From contig CAZCSP010000018.1 in NCBI GenBank assembly GCA_964501275.1, positions 11,437 through 75,436 of the forward strand: DNA of 64,000 bases, given 5' to 3'. The notes below the pieces were generated by a model that saw nothing but the letters and a program-made list of their open reading frames with translations, did not search any database and was not told the origin of the DNA. The first letter of the stretch is position 1, and each line of letters starts with the position of its first letter. Below are positions 23,100-30,715 of the stretch, one piece after another. The stretch comes from 55-13 sp964501275 (GTDB lineage Bacteria > Armatimonadota > Fimbriimonadia > Fimbriimonadales > Fimbriimonadaceae). Both the position numbers and the translations under genes were made by a program.

Positions 23100-23492
23100 A
23101 TGGCAAGAAAAGCAGTCACGAAGGGCAAGGCGAAAGAGAAGAAGAACATTCCCACCGGGATGGCCTTCATTAACGCCTCATTCAACAATACGCTGATCAC
23201 GATCACCGACCCGCAGGGCAACGTGATCTCCTGGTCCAGCGCAGGCAATGCGAACTTCAAGGGAAGCCGAAAGGGCACTCCGTTCGCCGCCCAGGTCGCC
23301 GCCGACAAGGCATCCCGACTGGCGCAGGAGCATGGCCTGCGAAAGATCGACGTGAAGGTTTCCGGCCCCGGAAGCGGACGCGAGACAGCCATTCGATCCC
23401 TTCAGGCTTCGGGCTTGGAAGTGACCAGTATCACCGACGTGACCCCGGTTCCCCACAACGGGTGCCGCCCGCCCAAGCGACGAAGAGTTTAA
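23100..23492 (+). CDS. rpsK: 30S ribosomal protein S11
   Basis: A 130-residue platform protein of the small subunit, contacting the Shine-Dalgarno/anti-Shine-Dalgarno helix. Family segments are IPTGMAFINASFNNTLITITDPQGNVISWSSAG, GSRKGTPFAAQVAADKAS, and the highly conserved C-terminus VTPVPHNGCRPPKRRRV. The N-terminus is lysine-rich as usual. The start codon follows directly on a CCCAA-type repeat and has no recognisable Shine-Dalgarno. Confidence 0.98.
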   Translation: MARKAVTKGKAKEKKNIPTGMAFINASFNNTLITITDPQGNVISWSSAGNANFKGSRKGTPFAAQVAADKASRLAQEHGLRKIDVKVSGPGSGRETAIRSLQASGLEVTSITDVTPVPHNGCRPPKRRRV

Positions 23493-23496
23493 CCAC

Positions 23497-23517
23497 CCCA
23501 GACCTGGAGGTCCAGGC
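23497..23517. repeat. TCC-loop palindrome between rpsK and rpoA
   Basis: CCCAGACCTGGAGGTCCAGG: a GACC/GGTC stem around the complement of TCC, followed by GCTAC, the inverted form of the GTAGC lead seen at 4213. Confidence 0.65.
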
Positions 23518-23525
23518 TACAAAAA

Positions 23526-24518
23526 ATGCCAACTATTTCCGCATCTGATCTCACCACCGACTACGGCAAGTTCATTCTCGAGCCTCTAGAAAAGGGCTAT
23601 GGGCAGACCATCGGCAACGCCCTTCGCCGAGTTCTCCTCAGCTCCATCCAAGGCGCGGCGGTATCCGCCGTCCGCATCGACAAGGTTTTCCATGAGTTCG
23701 CCCCGATTCCCGGCGCCAAGGAAGATACCACCGAACTGCTTTTGAACCTGAAGGACCTGGCCATCTCCATCGACACCGATGCCGGGATGCCAACAGAAGA
23801 TCCGGTTCTGCGCATCGACGTGCAGGGGCCGGGCCGAGTGACCGGCGCGGACGTCGTTTGCCCCGAAGGCGTCGAGATCGTGAACCCCGAGGTTTATATT
23901 GCTACCCTCAGCGACGAGAAAGCCAGCCTGAATATGGAGCTTTACATCGGCTGGGGCAGCGGTTACCTTCTTCCTGAAAAGCAGGAGCGGTACCGAGGCA
24001 TGATCGGCGTGATCCCCACCGGATCGCAGTACACCCCGGTTCGAAAGGTCAACTACACCGTCGAATCTACCCGCGTGGGGATGCGCACCGACTACGAGCG
24101 ACTGGTCCTCGACATCTGGACCAACGGCGCGACCAAGCCGAACGACGCGCTCAGTCAGGCTGCCCACATTCTCGACAAGTATTTCCGAATGTTCTTCGAC
24201 CTCGGCGCCGCCGGATTCGAGTCGGATATCGACATCAACGATGAGTCGATCGGCGATGTATCCCACATCCCGGATCTCCGCATTGAAGAGCTTGATTTCT
24301 CTCAGCGCACGTTCAACTGTCTGCGCCGCGCCGGTTTGCTCACGTTGCGGGCGTTGGCTACCACCACCGAGAGCGACCTCACCAGCATTCGCGGCTTCGG
24401 CAAGAAGTCGCTGTTCGAGGTTCGCGACAAGCTGGCCGAGCACGGCATCGAATTGAAGCCACCGAAGGGCGGCTTCCGATCCGTCGATCTTCTCGATGAC
24501 GACGACGACGATTTCTAA
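23526..24518 (+). CDS. rpoA: DNA-directed RNA polymerase subunit alpha
   Basis: A 330-residue subunit with the complete N-terminal assembly domain (FILEPLEKGYGQTIGNALRRVLLSSIQGAAVSAVRID, then EFAPIPGAKEDTTELLLNLKDLAI) and the C-terminal UP-element/activator-binding domain (IEELDFSQRTFNCLRRAGLLTLRALATTTESDL, IRGFGKKSLFEVRDKL). It ends in an acidic DLLDDDDDDF tail. The position in the operon between rpsK and rplQ is the standard bacterial order. A TCC-loop palindrome lies just upstream. Confidence 0.98.
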   Translation: MPTISASDLTTDYGKFILEPLEKGYGQTIGNALRRVLLSSIQGAAVSAVRIDKVFHEFAPIPGAKEDTTELLLNLKDLAISIDTDAGMPTEDPVLRIDVQGPGRVTGADVVCPEGVEIVNPEVYIATLSDEKASLNMELYIGWGSGYLLPEKQERYRGMIGVIPTGSQYTPVRKVNYTVESTRVGMRTDYERLVLDIWTNGATKPNDALSQAAHILDKYFRMFFDLGAAGFESDIDINDESIGDVSHIPDLRIEELDFSQRTFNCLRRAGLLTLRALATTTESDLTSIRGFGKKSLFEVRDKLAEHGIELKPPKGGFRSVDLLDDDDDDF

Positions 24519-24524
24519 ACAACC

Positions 24525-24974
24525 ATGAGACACCTTGTAGATAGAAGAAAACTTGGGTTGCCAAGCGACCAGCGCCGGGCCCTCTTGACGAACCTTCAGC
24601 GGCAGTTCATCCGCCACGGGTACGTTCACACCACCTTGGGTCGGGCAAAGGAGCTTCAGAGACTCGTCGAAAAGCTGATCACCTACGCCCGAGAGGACTC
24701 GTTGAACGCACGACGTCAGGCTCGAAAGGTCCTCGTCGGCCACTCTTCCAGCAGCCCCAAGAACGCGAAGGAGCTGGCAGGCAAGACCGACTTTGAGAAG
24801 ACCCAGATTCTCGCCAATAAGAGCCTGCTCAACGGGGAAGACCTGGTCAAGCACCTGTTCGACAACATCGGCCCCCGATTCAAGGATCGAAACGGCGGCT
24901 ATACCCGACTGACCAAGACCGGCTATCGCCGCGGCGACGCGGCCCCAACTGCCGTCTTGGAGTTGGTTGACTAA
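24525..24974 (+). CDS. rplQ: 50S ribosomal protein L17
   Basis: A 149-residue protein near the polypeptide exit tunnel. It starts MRHLVDRRKLGLPSDQRRALLTNLQRQFIRHGYVHTTLGRAKELQRLVEKLITYA and ends with GGYTRLTKTGYRRGDAAPTAVLELVD, both family signatures. A central insertion of about 25 residues (VLVGHSSSSPKNAKELAGKTDFEKTQ) makes it a bit longer than the E. coli protein. It is six bases after rpoA; a double hairpin (24982-25026) follows. Confidence 0.97.
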   Translation: MRHLVDRRKLGLPSDQRRALLTNLQRQFIRHGYVHTTLGRAKELQRLVEKLITYAREDSLNARRQARKVLVGHSSSSPKNAKELAGKTDFEKTQILANKSLLNGEDLVKHLFDNIGPRFKDRNGGYTRLTKTGYRRGDAAPTAVLELVD

Positions 24975-24981
24975 AGCTGTG

Positions 24982-25026
24982 GCATGGGCTGCCAGCCCAT
25001 GCGTCGCCTGACCTGCCAGGTCAGGC
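24982..25026. repeat. Double-hairpin element after rplQ
   Basis: Two consecutive perfect stems: 24982-25002 (GCATGGGCT-GCC-AGCCCATGC) and 25006-25026 (GCCTGACCT-GCC-AGGTCAGGC), preceded by GTG and separated by GTC. Loops are GCC, not TCC. This is the cleanest example of the paired-hairpin layout. Confidence 0.85.
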
Positions 25027-25070
25027 TTTGAGGATTGTATCAAGCCTGAGCGTATGGTCAGGCAAAGGAA

Positions 25071-25853
25071 ATGAGAAGAGTTAGGCTCACCATAGCCTAC
25101 GATGGAACCGATTTCTGCGGGTTCGCCCCGCAGCGTGACCAGAGAACTGTTCACGGAACATTGACAGAAGCTGTTCGCCGGGCAACCGGCGAGGATGTAG
25201 AGATCGTCGGCGGGAGTCGAACGGATGGCGGAGCCCATGCCTATGGCGCGTCCGCCCACTTCGACACCGCCAACCCGATGCCCGTGGGGACATGGCGTCT
25301 GGTGCTGAACAAAGCCCTCGACGAGGACTGCCGGATTGTGGAGTCGGAGGAGGTTTCTCCCGAGTTCCACGCCCGATTCAGCGCCACCAGCCGGGTCTAC
25401 CGCTACCGATTCCTGCTCAACGAGTTCGACCCCTTCCGCCGTCGCTATGCGCACGCCTATTGGAAGGACCTGGACTTGGATGCGATGCAGGAGGCGGCCA
25501 AGGCTCTTTTGGGAGAACACGACTTCCGGGGATACACCGAAGAGGTTGGACCAGAGGTGCTAAACACCCGTCGAATCCTCTATCGAGTCGATCTGACTCG
25601 GGTGGAGGATGAAATCCACTTCGAGGTAGACGGAATCGCCTTCCTCAGAGGCATGATGCGCCGAATGGCGGGAATGCTCTTTGAAATTGGGAGGGGACAC
25701 CGACCGATTGAGGATTGCGCCCGCTTGCTGACTGAAGAACGAAATCAGATGCAGTGGCCGGTAGTGCTCCCCGCCAAAGGTTTGACCCTGATGAGGGTGA
25801 ACTATTCGGTGGACGGATACGACGCGCGAAAGCAGCCTTGGGGAGAAGAGTAG
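25071..25853 (+). CDS. truA: tRNA pseudouridine(38-40) synthase TruA
   Basis: A 260-residue enzyme converting uridines 38-40 of tRNA anticodon arms to pseudouridine. The catalytic motif GSRTDGGAHAYG contains the essential Asp; family motifs FCGFAPQRDQRTVHGTL, FHARFSATSRVYRYRF and IAFLRGMMRRMAGMLFEIGRG are intact. The length is normal. AAAGG lies six bases upstream. Its place between rplQ and rplM is common in bacteria. Confidence 0.96.
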   Translation: MRRVRLTIAYDGTDFCGFAPQRDQRTVHGTLTEAVRRATGEDVEIVGGSRTDGGAHAYGASAHFDTANPMPVGTWRLVLNKALDEDCRIVESEEVSPEFHARFSATSRVYRYRFLLNEFDPFRRRYAHAYWKDLDLDAMQEAAKALLGEHDFRGYTEEVGPEVLNTRRILYRVDLTRVEDEIHFEVDGIAFLRGMMRRMAGMLFEIGRGHRPIEDCARLLTEERNQMQWPVVLPAKGLTLMRVNYSVDGYDARKQPWGEE

Positions 25854-25905
25854 GGAATCAGGGAGTTAGGGAATGAAGGAATGCTTCCCTTATTCCCTAG
25901 TCCCC
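25852..25905. repeat. AGGGAAT-type inverted repeat after truA
   Basis: AGGGAATCAGGGAGTTAGGG (from 25853) faces CTTCCCTTATTCCCTAGTCC (to about 25903). It begins at the truA stop codon and forms an imperfect stem of about 20 bp. Confidence 0.55.
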
Positions 25906-25921
25906 AGGTAACTACAAGCAT

Positions 25922-25965
25922 CCACGACCTGGAAGGTCGTGGGACACATGTGCAGGATGCCCATG
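25922..25965. repeat. TCC-loop double hairpin upstream of rplM
   Basis: CCACGACCT-GGA-AGGTCGTGG (25922-25942) and CATGTGCAGGATGCCCATG (25947-25965, one mismatch), followed by CTACAT. The same unit in the same orientation is found inside flgJ at 15971-16014. Confidence 0.8.
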
Positions 25966-26100
25966 CTACATCACAGCTTCGAGATTTGGCCTATTCCCAT
26001 TAGGGGAAAGCCGGAAGCGAGTCGAAAGACTCGGCAGACCGACAGCGCCCGCGTTGTCAACGACCCAACGATTCGGCTATGCCGCATCGACCGAAAGAAA

Positions 26101-26538
26101 ATGAACAGAACCTATACACCAAAGGAAGGAACGATCGACCGCAAATGGCATGTGGTCGACGCAGCGGGCATACCAGTCGGTCGCCTTGCGGGCCAAGTGG
26201 CCCAAGTGCTTCGCGGCAAGCATAAGCCCACCTTCACCTATAACGCCGACTGCGGCGACTTCGTCATCATCATCAACGCCGACAAGGTCGTCCTGACCGG
26301 CGGCAAGAAAGACGAGCTCATCTACTGGCACACCGGCTGGCCGGGCGGACTCAAGAACGTCTCCCGAGGCAAAATGCTGGAAGACGATCCCGTCAAGCTC
26401 GTCGAAAAGGCCGTCTGGGGCATGACCCCCAAGACCAAGCTGGGCAAGGCGCTCTTTAAGAAGCTGAAGGTTTACGCTGGCTCCGAGCATCCTCATGAGG
26501 CCCAAAACCCCACGCCCCTGAACATCAAGAAGGACTAA
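26101..26538 (+). CDS. rplM: 50S ribosomal protein L13
   Basis: The frame is open from 25939 but ATG 26101 gives the canonical start (MNRTYTPKEGTIDRKWHVVDA) and 145 residues. Family segments are GIPVGRLAGQVAQVLRGKHKPTFTYNADCGDFVIIINADKVVLTGGK, YWHTGWPGGLK, KAVWGMTPKTKLGKALFKKLKVYAGSEHPHEAQ. The pairing rplM-rpsI with an eight-base gap is the standard operon. The Shine-Dalgarno is weak (GAAAGAAA). Confidence 0.97.
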   Translation: MNRTYTPKEGTIDRKWHVVDAAGIPVGRLAGQVAQVLRGKHKPTFTYNADCGDFVIIINADKVVLTGGKKDELIYWHTGWPGGLKNVSRGKMLEDDPVKLVEKAVWGMTPKTKLGKALFKKLKVYAGSEHPHEAQNPTPLNIKKD

Positions 26539-26546
26539 CGAATTTA

Positions 26547-26942
26547 ATGGCAGCAACTCAAAGCAATTACGGAACCGGTCGCCGCAAGCGGGCGATCGCG
26601 CGAGTCTGGCTGGTGCCGGGCGAAGGAAACATCACCATCAACGGACGCAAGTTCGACCAGTACCTGGGCCGACCCGTCCTCGAGATTCTCGTCAAGAGTC
26701 CCCTGGTCCATCTTGGTATGGATGGCCGCTGGGATGTGAAGGCGACCGCCAAGGGCGGCGGCATTACCGGCCAGGCCGGCGCCGTCAAACTCGGCATCGC
26801 CCGAGCCCTGGTGGAGTACGACGAGACTCTGCGAAAAGAGCTACGAGCTGGCGGCTTCATGACCCGCGACTCGCGGATCAAGGAAAGCAAGAAGTACGGT
26901 CGCAAGAAGGCGCGACGCGGCTTCCAGTTCGTTAAGCGTTAA
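26547..26942 (+). CDS. rpsI: 30S ribosomal protein S9
   Basis: A 131-residue protein whose C-terminal tail reaches the P site. It has NYGTGRRKRAIARVWLVPGEGNITINGR, a WDVKATAKGGGITGQAGAVKLGIARALVEYD centre and the invariant tail DSRIKESKKYGRKKARRGFQFVKR. Complete and normal. It is followed by two hairpins and a good terminator, which closes the ribosomal block. Confidence 0.97.
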   Translation: MAATQSNYGTGRRKRAIARVWLVPGEGNITINGRKFDQYLGRPVLEILVKSPLVHLGMDGRWDVKATAKGGGITGQAGAVKLGIARALVEYDETLRKELRAGGFMTRDSRIKESKKYGRKKARRGFQFVKR

Positions 26943-26953
26943 GAGCAACGTGG

Positions 26954-26996
26954 CTTGGGCGTCCCGCCCAAGGTTTCCACGACCGTCCCGGTCGTG
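26954..26996. repeat. TCC-loop double hairpin after rpsI
   Basis: CTTGGGCG-TCC-CGCCCAAG (26954-26972) and CACGACCG-TCC-CGGTCGTG (26978-26996), both perfect, preceded by GTGG. The loop is TCC in both with a G-C closing pair, whereas other copies have T-A or A-T at that place. Confidence 0.85.
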
Positions 26997-27001
26997 CTGA
27001 T

Positions 27002-27035
27002 GGGGCCGCCGAACAGATTCGGCGGTCCCATTTTT
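27002..27035 (+). terminator. Intrinsic terminator of the ribosomal block
   Basis: GGGGCCGCCGAA-CAGA-TTCGGCGGTCCC followed by ATTTTTG: a 12-bp stem (one G-T pair) with a U tract. The gap 26943-27267 otherwise holds the double hairpin above, about 200 bases without recognisable features, and the promoter below. Confidence 0.85.
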
Positions 27036-27231
27036 GTTGCGCCACCTACCTGGGGTGGGGAAGGAGTGGACGGAAGTTAGAGTTTAGGTGGAACATGGCA
27101 GAGTGAAAATAATGGATCGTTCATGGCCTCCTCTGCTTTCGCAACGTTCCTTCAACAACAGCCACCCGCAGGTTGGCTCTCCACCCGCGTGAACCTGTTA
27201 AGTTCAATGATGCCTGCTCCCAAAAAATAAT

Positions 27232-27261
27232 TTGGCAAAATTCAGAAACATGCTCTATAAT
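27232..27261 (+). promoter_or_regulatory. Sigma-70-type promoter of the pseudopilin operon
   Basis: TTGGCA (27232-27237), an 18-base spacer and TATAAT (27256-27261). Transcription would start near 27268, which is the A of the first ATG of the following gene, so the transcript may be leaderless. Confidence 0.75.
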
Positions 27262-27267
27262 GCAGGT

Positions 27268-27438
27268 ATGGCGAAGATGTCAAGAGGTTGGTTGGTATTC
27301 TGCCTGTTTTGGCTCACCGTGGGCGTCTGGGCATTTGGCCTTGCGCGCGAGCCGGGCTTGGGACAGGTGGGCAGTAGTCTACGGTCCTTCATTCACCCGG
27401 TTCAACCCATGCCTCAATCGGAGGGGTGTCAGCTATGA
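27268..27438 (+). CDS. Short single-span membrane protein, first gene of a pseudopilin operon
   Basis: 56 residues with one hydrophobic helix (GWLVFCLFWLTVGVWAFGLA, residues 7-26) and a short polar tail ending EGCQL. The ATG coincides with the predicted transcription start, so it would be read from a leaderless mRNA; a second ATG nine bases later is the alternative. Its stop overlaps the pseudopilin start (ATGA), so it could serve mainly to couple translation. It is not recognised. The region is AT-richer than its surroundings. Confidence 0.5.
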   Translation: MAKMSRGWLVFCLFWLTVGVWAFGLAREPGLGQVGSSLRSFIHPVQPMPQSEGCQL

Positions 27439-28010
27439 GAAGAGCCTTCACGATTCTCGAGGTTCTCATTGTCGTTCTCATCGTTTCGCTGTTGGCGGGC
27501 ATTATGTTTGTGGTGAGCGCCCCCGCAAGGGAATCAAGCAGGCAATCAAGCTGCATTAACAACCTCAAGCAGTTGTATGTGGCGGTCACGCTCTACTCGG
27601 GCGACAACGGCGATGGATCGGTAAACGGCTTAGATGGCTTGGCGTTCATTCCTGGTGGCGCTACCAAAGCTTTGAGTCCGTACATCAAAGATAAGCAAAT
27701 CATCTACTGTCCAGACTCGACACAACGAATGCGCGATAGGTTTGCGTCTACGTACGCATATTCGATTATGCAGAATTTTGTAGACATTCCCATACGACCA
27801 AGCACGCTTGCTTTCCTGAAACAATACAAAGAGATGGGCACCTCAACTCCTATCATAAGCTGTGGCGTTCACGATGAGATGTTCTACGCGCCCCGTGAAT
27901 CGACAATTAATCCGGTCTTTGCGAAGCCATTTATGATCCATCTTTTAATGAACGGTAGTGTAAAAAAAGGCCGATTCGATGAACCTAGGATGAAGCTTTT
28001 TACAAACTAG
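27435..28010 (+). CDS. Type IV pilin-like (pseudopilin) protein
   Basis: ATG 27435 has GGAGGGG seven bases upstream. The N-terminus MRRAFTILEVLIVVLIVSLLAG is a class-III signal: basic leader, then F-T-I-L-E with Glu5 after the cleavage site, then a long hydrophobic helix. The leader peptide would be cut by a prepilin peptidase (between A4 and F5, instead of the more usual G-F). The 170-residue body has CINNLKQLYVAVTLYSGDNGDG, common in the large DUF1559-like and planctomycete-type pseudopilins, and four Cys. No other pilus genes are nearby. Confidence 0.75.
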   Translation: MRRAFTILEVLIVVLIVSLLAGIMFVVSAPARESSRQSSCINNLKQLYVAVTLYSGDNGDGSVNGLDGLAFIPGGATKALSPYIKDKQIIYCPDSTQRMRDRFASTYAYSIMQNFVDIPIRPSTLAFLKQYKEMGTSTPIISCGVHDEMFYAPRESTINPVFAKPFMIHLLMNGSVKKGRFDEPRMKLFTN

Positions 28011-28025
28011 TATATGAGGTAAACA

Positions 28026-28343
28026 ATGAAAATGAAACGAACGATAGCAATGTGGATTGCTGCTCAGATTGGAGCCGTCTTTGCCCTGCTACTTGTGTTT
28101 GGAGTACAGCTTGCCATTGCTATACCCTGCGATCAGTCGCAAAGCGTTACATGCATTGGCACAGGTTGCGAGCTTGAATTTGGCTCGCTGTATGCCTGTT
28201 GCAATACGTTGCCTGGAGTCTGCTGTCAGAGAGCATGCAGGTATATTGACTGTGGTGAATGTGAAGGCTCAGGAAACATCGCATCGACAGGCATAGAACT
28301 GGGACTTCCTTGTGAGGACGGATACTGTTGGGGAGAGCTTTAG
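28026..28343 (+). CDS. Cysteine-rich exported small protein
   Basis: A 105-residue protein with GAGGT before the ATG. An N-terminal signal or anchor (TIAMWIAAQIGAVFALLLVFGVQLAIA) precedes about 70 residues containing twelve cysteines: PC, TC, GC, ACC, VCC, AC, DC, EC, PC and YC. The pattern suggests a disulphide-knotted extracytoplasmic domain or a metal-loaded one. It is downstream of the pseudopilin gene in the same operon and overlaps the next gene by 16 bases. I do not recognise the family. Confidence 0.6.
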   Translation: MKMKRTIAMWIAAQIGAVFALLLVFGVQLAIAIPCDQSQSVTCIGTGCELEFGSLYACCNTLPGVCCQRACRYIDCGECEGSGNIASTGIELGLPCEDGYCWGEL

Positions 28344-28942
28344 CAATCACGGCTGCGGTCATACTTCTGATCGCAGTTGGATACTTGATCTACCCAAGAG
28401 AGGATGGGAATCAAGTTGCCCTGCATAGCGTTGAGGCTCTGCAGGCGAGCAATTGGCGCGATCTGTATGATCGCGTCGATGACAATACCAGGCAAGTAAA
28501 CGGGTGGACGGAGGCGACTTTTACGGCCTTTGCCAGTACACTCACGCGTGGCTTGGAGGACTGGAAGGTAACGACCAAAATCCGTCAAGATCCCCCTCCG
28601 CCGCCTGGCAGCATCAGCATGCAATCGTTCGACCCAAACAATGAGGCCTGGCTTGACGTCACTTTTCACTCTAAAGAGGCGTCGAAGCCAATAACGCGGA
28701 CCGTCATAGCGAGGAAAGATCCCACTGGCAAATGGCGCGCCGACATCATCGAACTACTGATCGCGCGGAACTATGCATCGTTGAATTCGAGAGAGCGGCT
28801 CGAGCGGATGCTTGAGGCGATGAAAGCCGCAAATATGACGAAGTTGGTGATGCCTGCTCGAAAGGTAACCACGACCCCGGAAAGGATCAGTCAAGTTCTT
28901 GCCGGCGAACTTCCGCCGGGGAAAGTTTTTCTCAGAGGATAA
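28328..28942 (+). CDS. Membrane-anchored protein of unknown function
   Basis: A TTG start at 28328 is supported by GAGGAC ten bases upstream. The 204 residues begin with an anchor helix (ALAITAAVILLIAVGYLIY) followed by an extracytoplasmic domain of the NTF2/DUF4878-like type in outline: a helix (ALQASNWRDLYDRVDDNTR), then strands around EAWLDVTFHSKEASKPITRTVIARKDPTGKWRADIIELL. It ends in ERISQVLAGELPPGKVFLRG. It is the fourth and last gene of the pseudopilin operon. The function is unknown. Confidence 0.5.
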   Translation: MGRALAITAAVILLIAVGYLIYPREDGNQVALHSVEALQASNWRDLYDRVDDNTRQVNGWTEATFTAFASTLTRGLEDWKVTTKIRQDPPPPPGSISMQSFDPNNEAWLDVTFHSKEASKPITRTVIARKDPTGKWRADIIELLIARNYASLNSRERLERMLEAMKAANMTKLVMPARKVTTTPERISQVLAGELPPGKVFLRG

Positions 28943-29047
28943 ACGCCCCTCGGATCGCGTCCTAGAAAATCGGGCCTGGTGTATCCCGGTTGCCTTATGT
29001 AAACTGATCTGGCTTGGGATGATCCAAGCTTGAGGATGTCGCGCTTA

Positions 29048-30367
29048 ATGGTCACCAACCCCTCGTCCGCCGAGCAACCAACCGTCGCGCAATCTCCTAT
29101 TCGCAAACCCGCCGTCTACCGGCTCCTCATCATCGCCCTCCTCGCTGAAATCGCCTATGGGGTGATGAATCTATCCACGATGCCCGTGTACCTGTCGTGG
29201 ACAGACCCCAAAGACGGTGCATTCCTGCCCAGTGGACGAGGCTTTGGCGAAGCCATTGTTGGTCTGGTCCTGGTGGCTTTCCTTCTCAGTGAGGCGATCT
29301 TCAAGGGGCCGATGGGGCACTTGGCCGACCGGGTTGGGCCGAAACGGCTGATGATCTTTGGTCCGGCGCTGTCCATCGGCACCTCGATCCTCAGCCTCTT
29401 CGTCCCCCACGGTGGAGGCTGGTTCGAGGTTCTGTGCTTCGTTCTCCTCCGGGCCATCGATGGTCTGGGCGCCGCCATGCTCTGGCCGGCGGCGTTCTCG
29501 GCGATGGGGGATGCGGTCGACGACAAGCAGCGGCAACAAGCAATGTCCCTGCTGAATCTCTGCTACATGCTCGGCATCGCCCTGGCCCTGCCTATTGGCG
29601 GCATCGCGAACGACCTCGCCGGGGTCAAGTGGGCAGGCCTGATTCTTGCCACGGTCCTGTTCACCGCCGTCACCCTGGGCGTGTGGAAGTTGGTACCCAG
29701 TGAACACCATTCCCAAGAGAGCGAAGAGGAGCCAACTGGATTCAAGTTGGGCGAATTCATCGAGTCCTGCCGCCAGATTCCTTCCTACCTGTTGATCGCG
29801 GTGGTCACCTTTACCGGGATCGGTTTCCCCATGGCGATCTTCAAGCTCTTTCCCATCCAGGAGTTTGGGATGAGCGAGACCAAGATCGGCTTCCTGATCT
29901 TCCCCGGCGCCATCGCGATGGGTATTGCCAGCGTCCCGATGTCGAGGTACGGCGAGAGGGTTGGCCGGGCTCGGGCGGTCCACTTGGGAATGGGCCTCTG
30001 CTCCATCGGCTTGGCCCTCATCGCGGTGGGCGCGTTCGTCCCCTGGATGCGAAGCCCGTGGATTTTGGCGATTGGGGGCTTGCCCGTAGGAGTCGGTTTT
30101 CTTCTGGCGATCCCCGCCTGGATGGCGAGCGTGGCGGATATCGATTGTAAGAAGCGCGGCGTCAATCTGGGAGCCGTCATGACCGCCCAAGGTCTTGGGG
30201 CCATAATTGGAGCGCCCATTGGCTCTCTGATGTACGACAAGCTTCAGCGAGTCGGCATAGAGGTAGGCCTGGGCGCGTCCATGGGCCGCTACTCCCCGTT
30301 CGTCGGCTGCTTCGTCTGCGTCACCTTCGGGTGGATTTTGAGTTTGAAGATATTGAAGGACAGGTAG
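29048..30367 (+). CDS. MFS-family transporter
   Basis: ATG 29048 lies ten bases after GAGGA; TTG 29030 and ATG 29036 are alternatives. About 439 residues with twelve predicted helices. The MFS motif after helix 2 is visible as GHLADRVGPKRLMIFG (form G-x-L-(A/S)-D-x-x-G-x-K/R), and a central cytosolic loop (EHHSQESEEEPTGFKLGEF) separates two six-helix halves. Helix 1 has LLAEIAYGVMNLSTMPVYLSW. The substrate cannot be told. It is monocistronic, with a repeat-filled gap after it. Confidence 0.85.
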   Translation: MVTNPSSAEQPTVAQSPIRKPAVYRLLIIALLAEIAYGVMNLSTMPVYLSWTDPKDGAFLPSGRGFGEAIVGLVLVAFLLSEAIFKGPMGHLADRVGPKRLMIFGPALSIGTSILSLFVPHGGGWFEVLCFVLLRAIDGLGAAMLWPAAFSAMGDAVDDKQRQQAMSLLNLCYMLGIALALPIGGIANDLAGVKWAGLILATVLFTAVTLGVWKLVPSEHHSQESEEEPTGFKLGEFIESCRQIPSYLLIAVVTFTGIGFPMAIFKLFPIQEFGMSETKIGFLIFPGAIAMGIASVPMSRYGERVGRARAVHLGMGLCSIGLALIAVGAFVPWMRSPWILAIGGLPVGVGFLLAIPAWMASVADIDCKKRGVNLGAVMTAQGLGAIIGAPIGSLMYDKLQRVGIEVGLGASMGRYSPFVGCFVCVTFGWILSLKILKDR

Positions 30368-30370
30368 GGG

Positions 30371-30690
30371 GAGGGCGTTGGGTGTTGGGTGTTGGGTGTT
30401 AGGGGGGAAGCCTCTTCATAATGGGTCCCCTTAAGTACGGCGTCATCCTGAGCGAGCCAGAAGGAGCTTGTGTTGAGCCGATTGCTCGTCGCGAGTCGAA
30501 GGACCTCACCCGCCTGTAGCTTCATCCTTACTTACATGCGGGTGACGTGTTTCGACTTCGCGGCATAGAACGCTCTACAAAAAAACGTTCGGGCCGCTCT
30601 CGCTCACTATGACGCCTTACTACGAGTGTTAAAAAGCCCAAAGCCCAATGCCCCACACCCAATGCCCCACACCCAACACCCAACGCCGTC
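30371..30690. repeat. Repeat-filled intergenic region between the MFS gene and cinA
   Basis: The 348-base gap is almost wholly repeats. GGGCGTTGGGTGTTGGGTGT arms (30373-30404) face AAGCCCAAAGCCCAATGCCC arms (30631-30690). Between them is an imperfect inverted repeat of 178 bp with ends GGCGTCATCCTGAGCGAG (30439-30456) and CTCGCTCACTATGACGCC (30599-30616), with inner arms GAGTCGAAGGACCTCACCCG and CGGGTGACGTGTTTCGACTT. No gene is supported here. Confidence 0.75.
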
Positions 30691-30715
30691 CCCCGCCCCC
30701 TGCCACAATCTCCTC

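Noticed and set aside
23586..25520. A 644-codon open frame on the minus strand across rpoA, rplQ and truA
   Set aside because: It is antisense to three unmistakable genes and has no family features; long antisense frames arise from the GC-rich codon use.
27173..27559. A 128-codon plus-strand ORF overlapping the pseudopilin operon
   Set aside because: It runs through the promoter and two better-supported genes in another frame.
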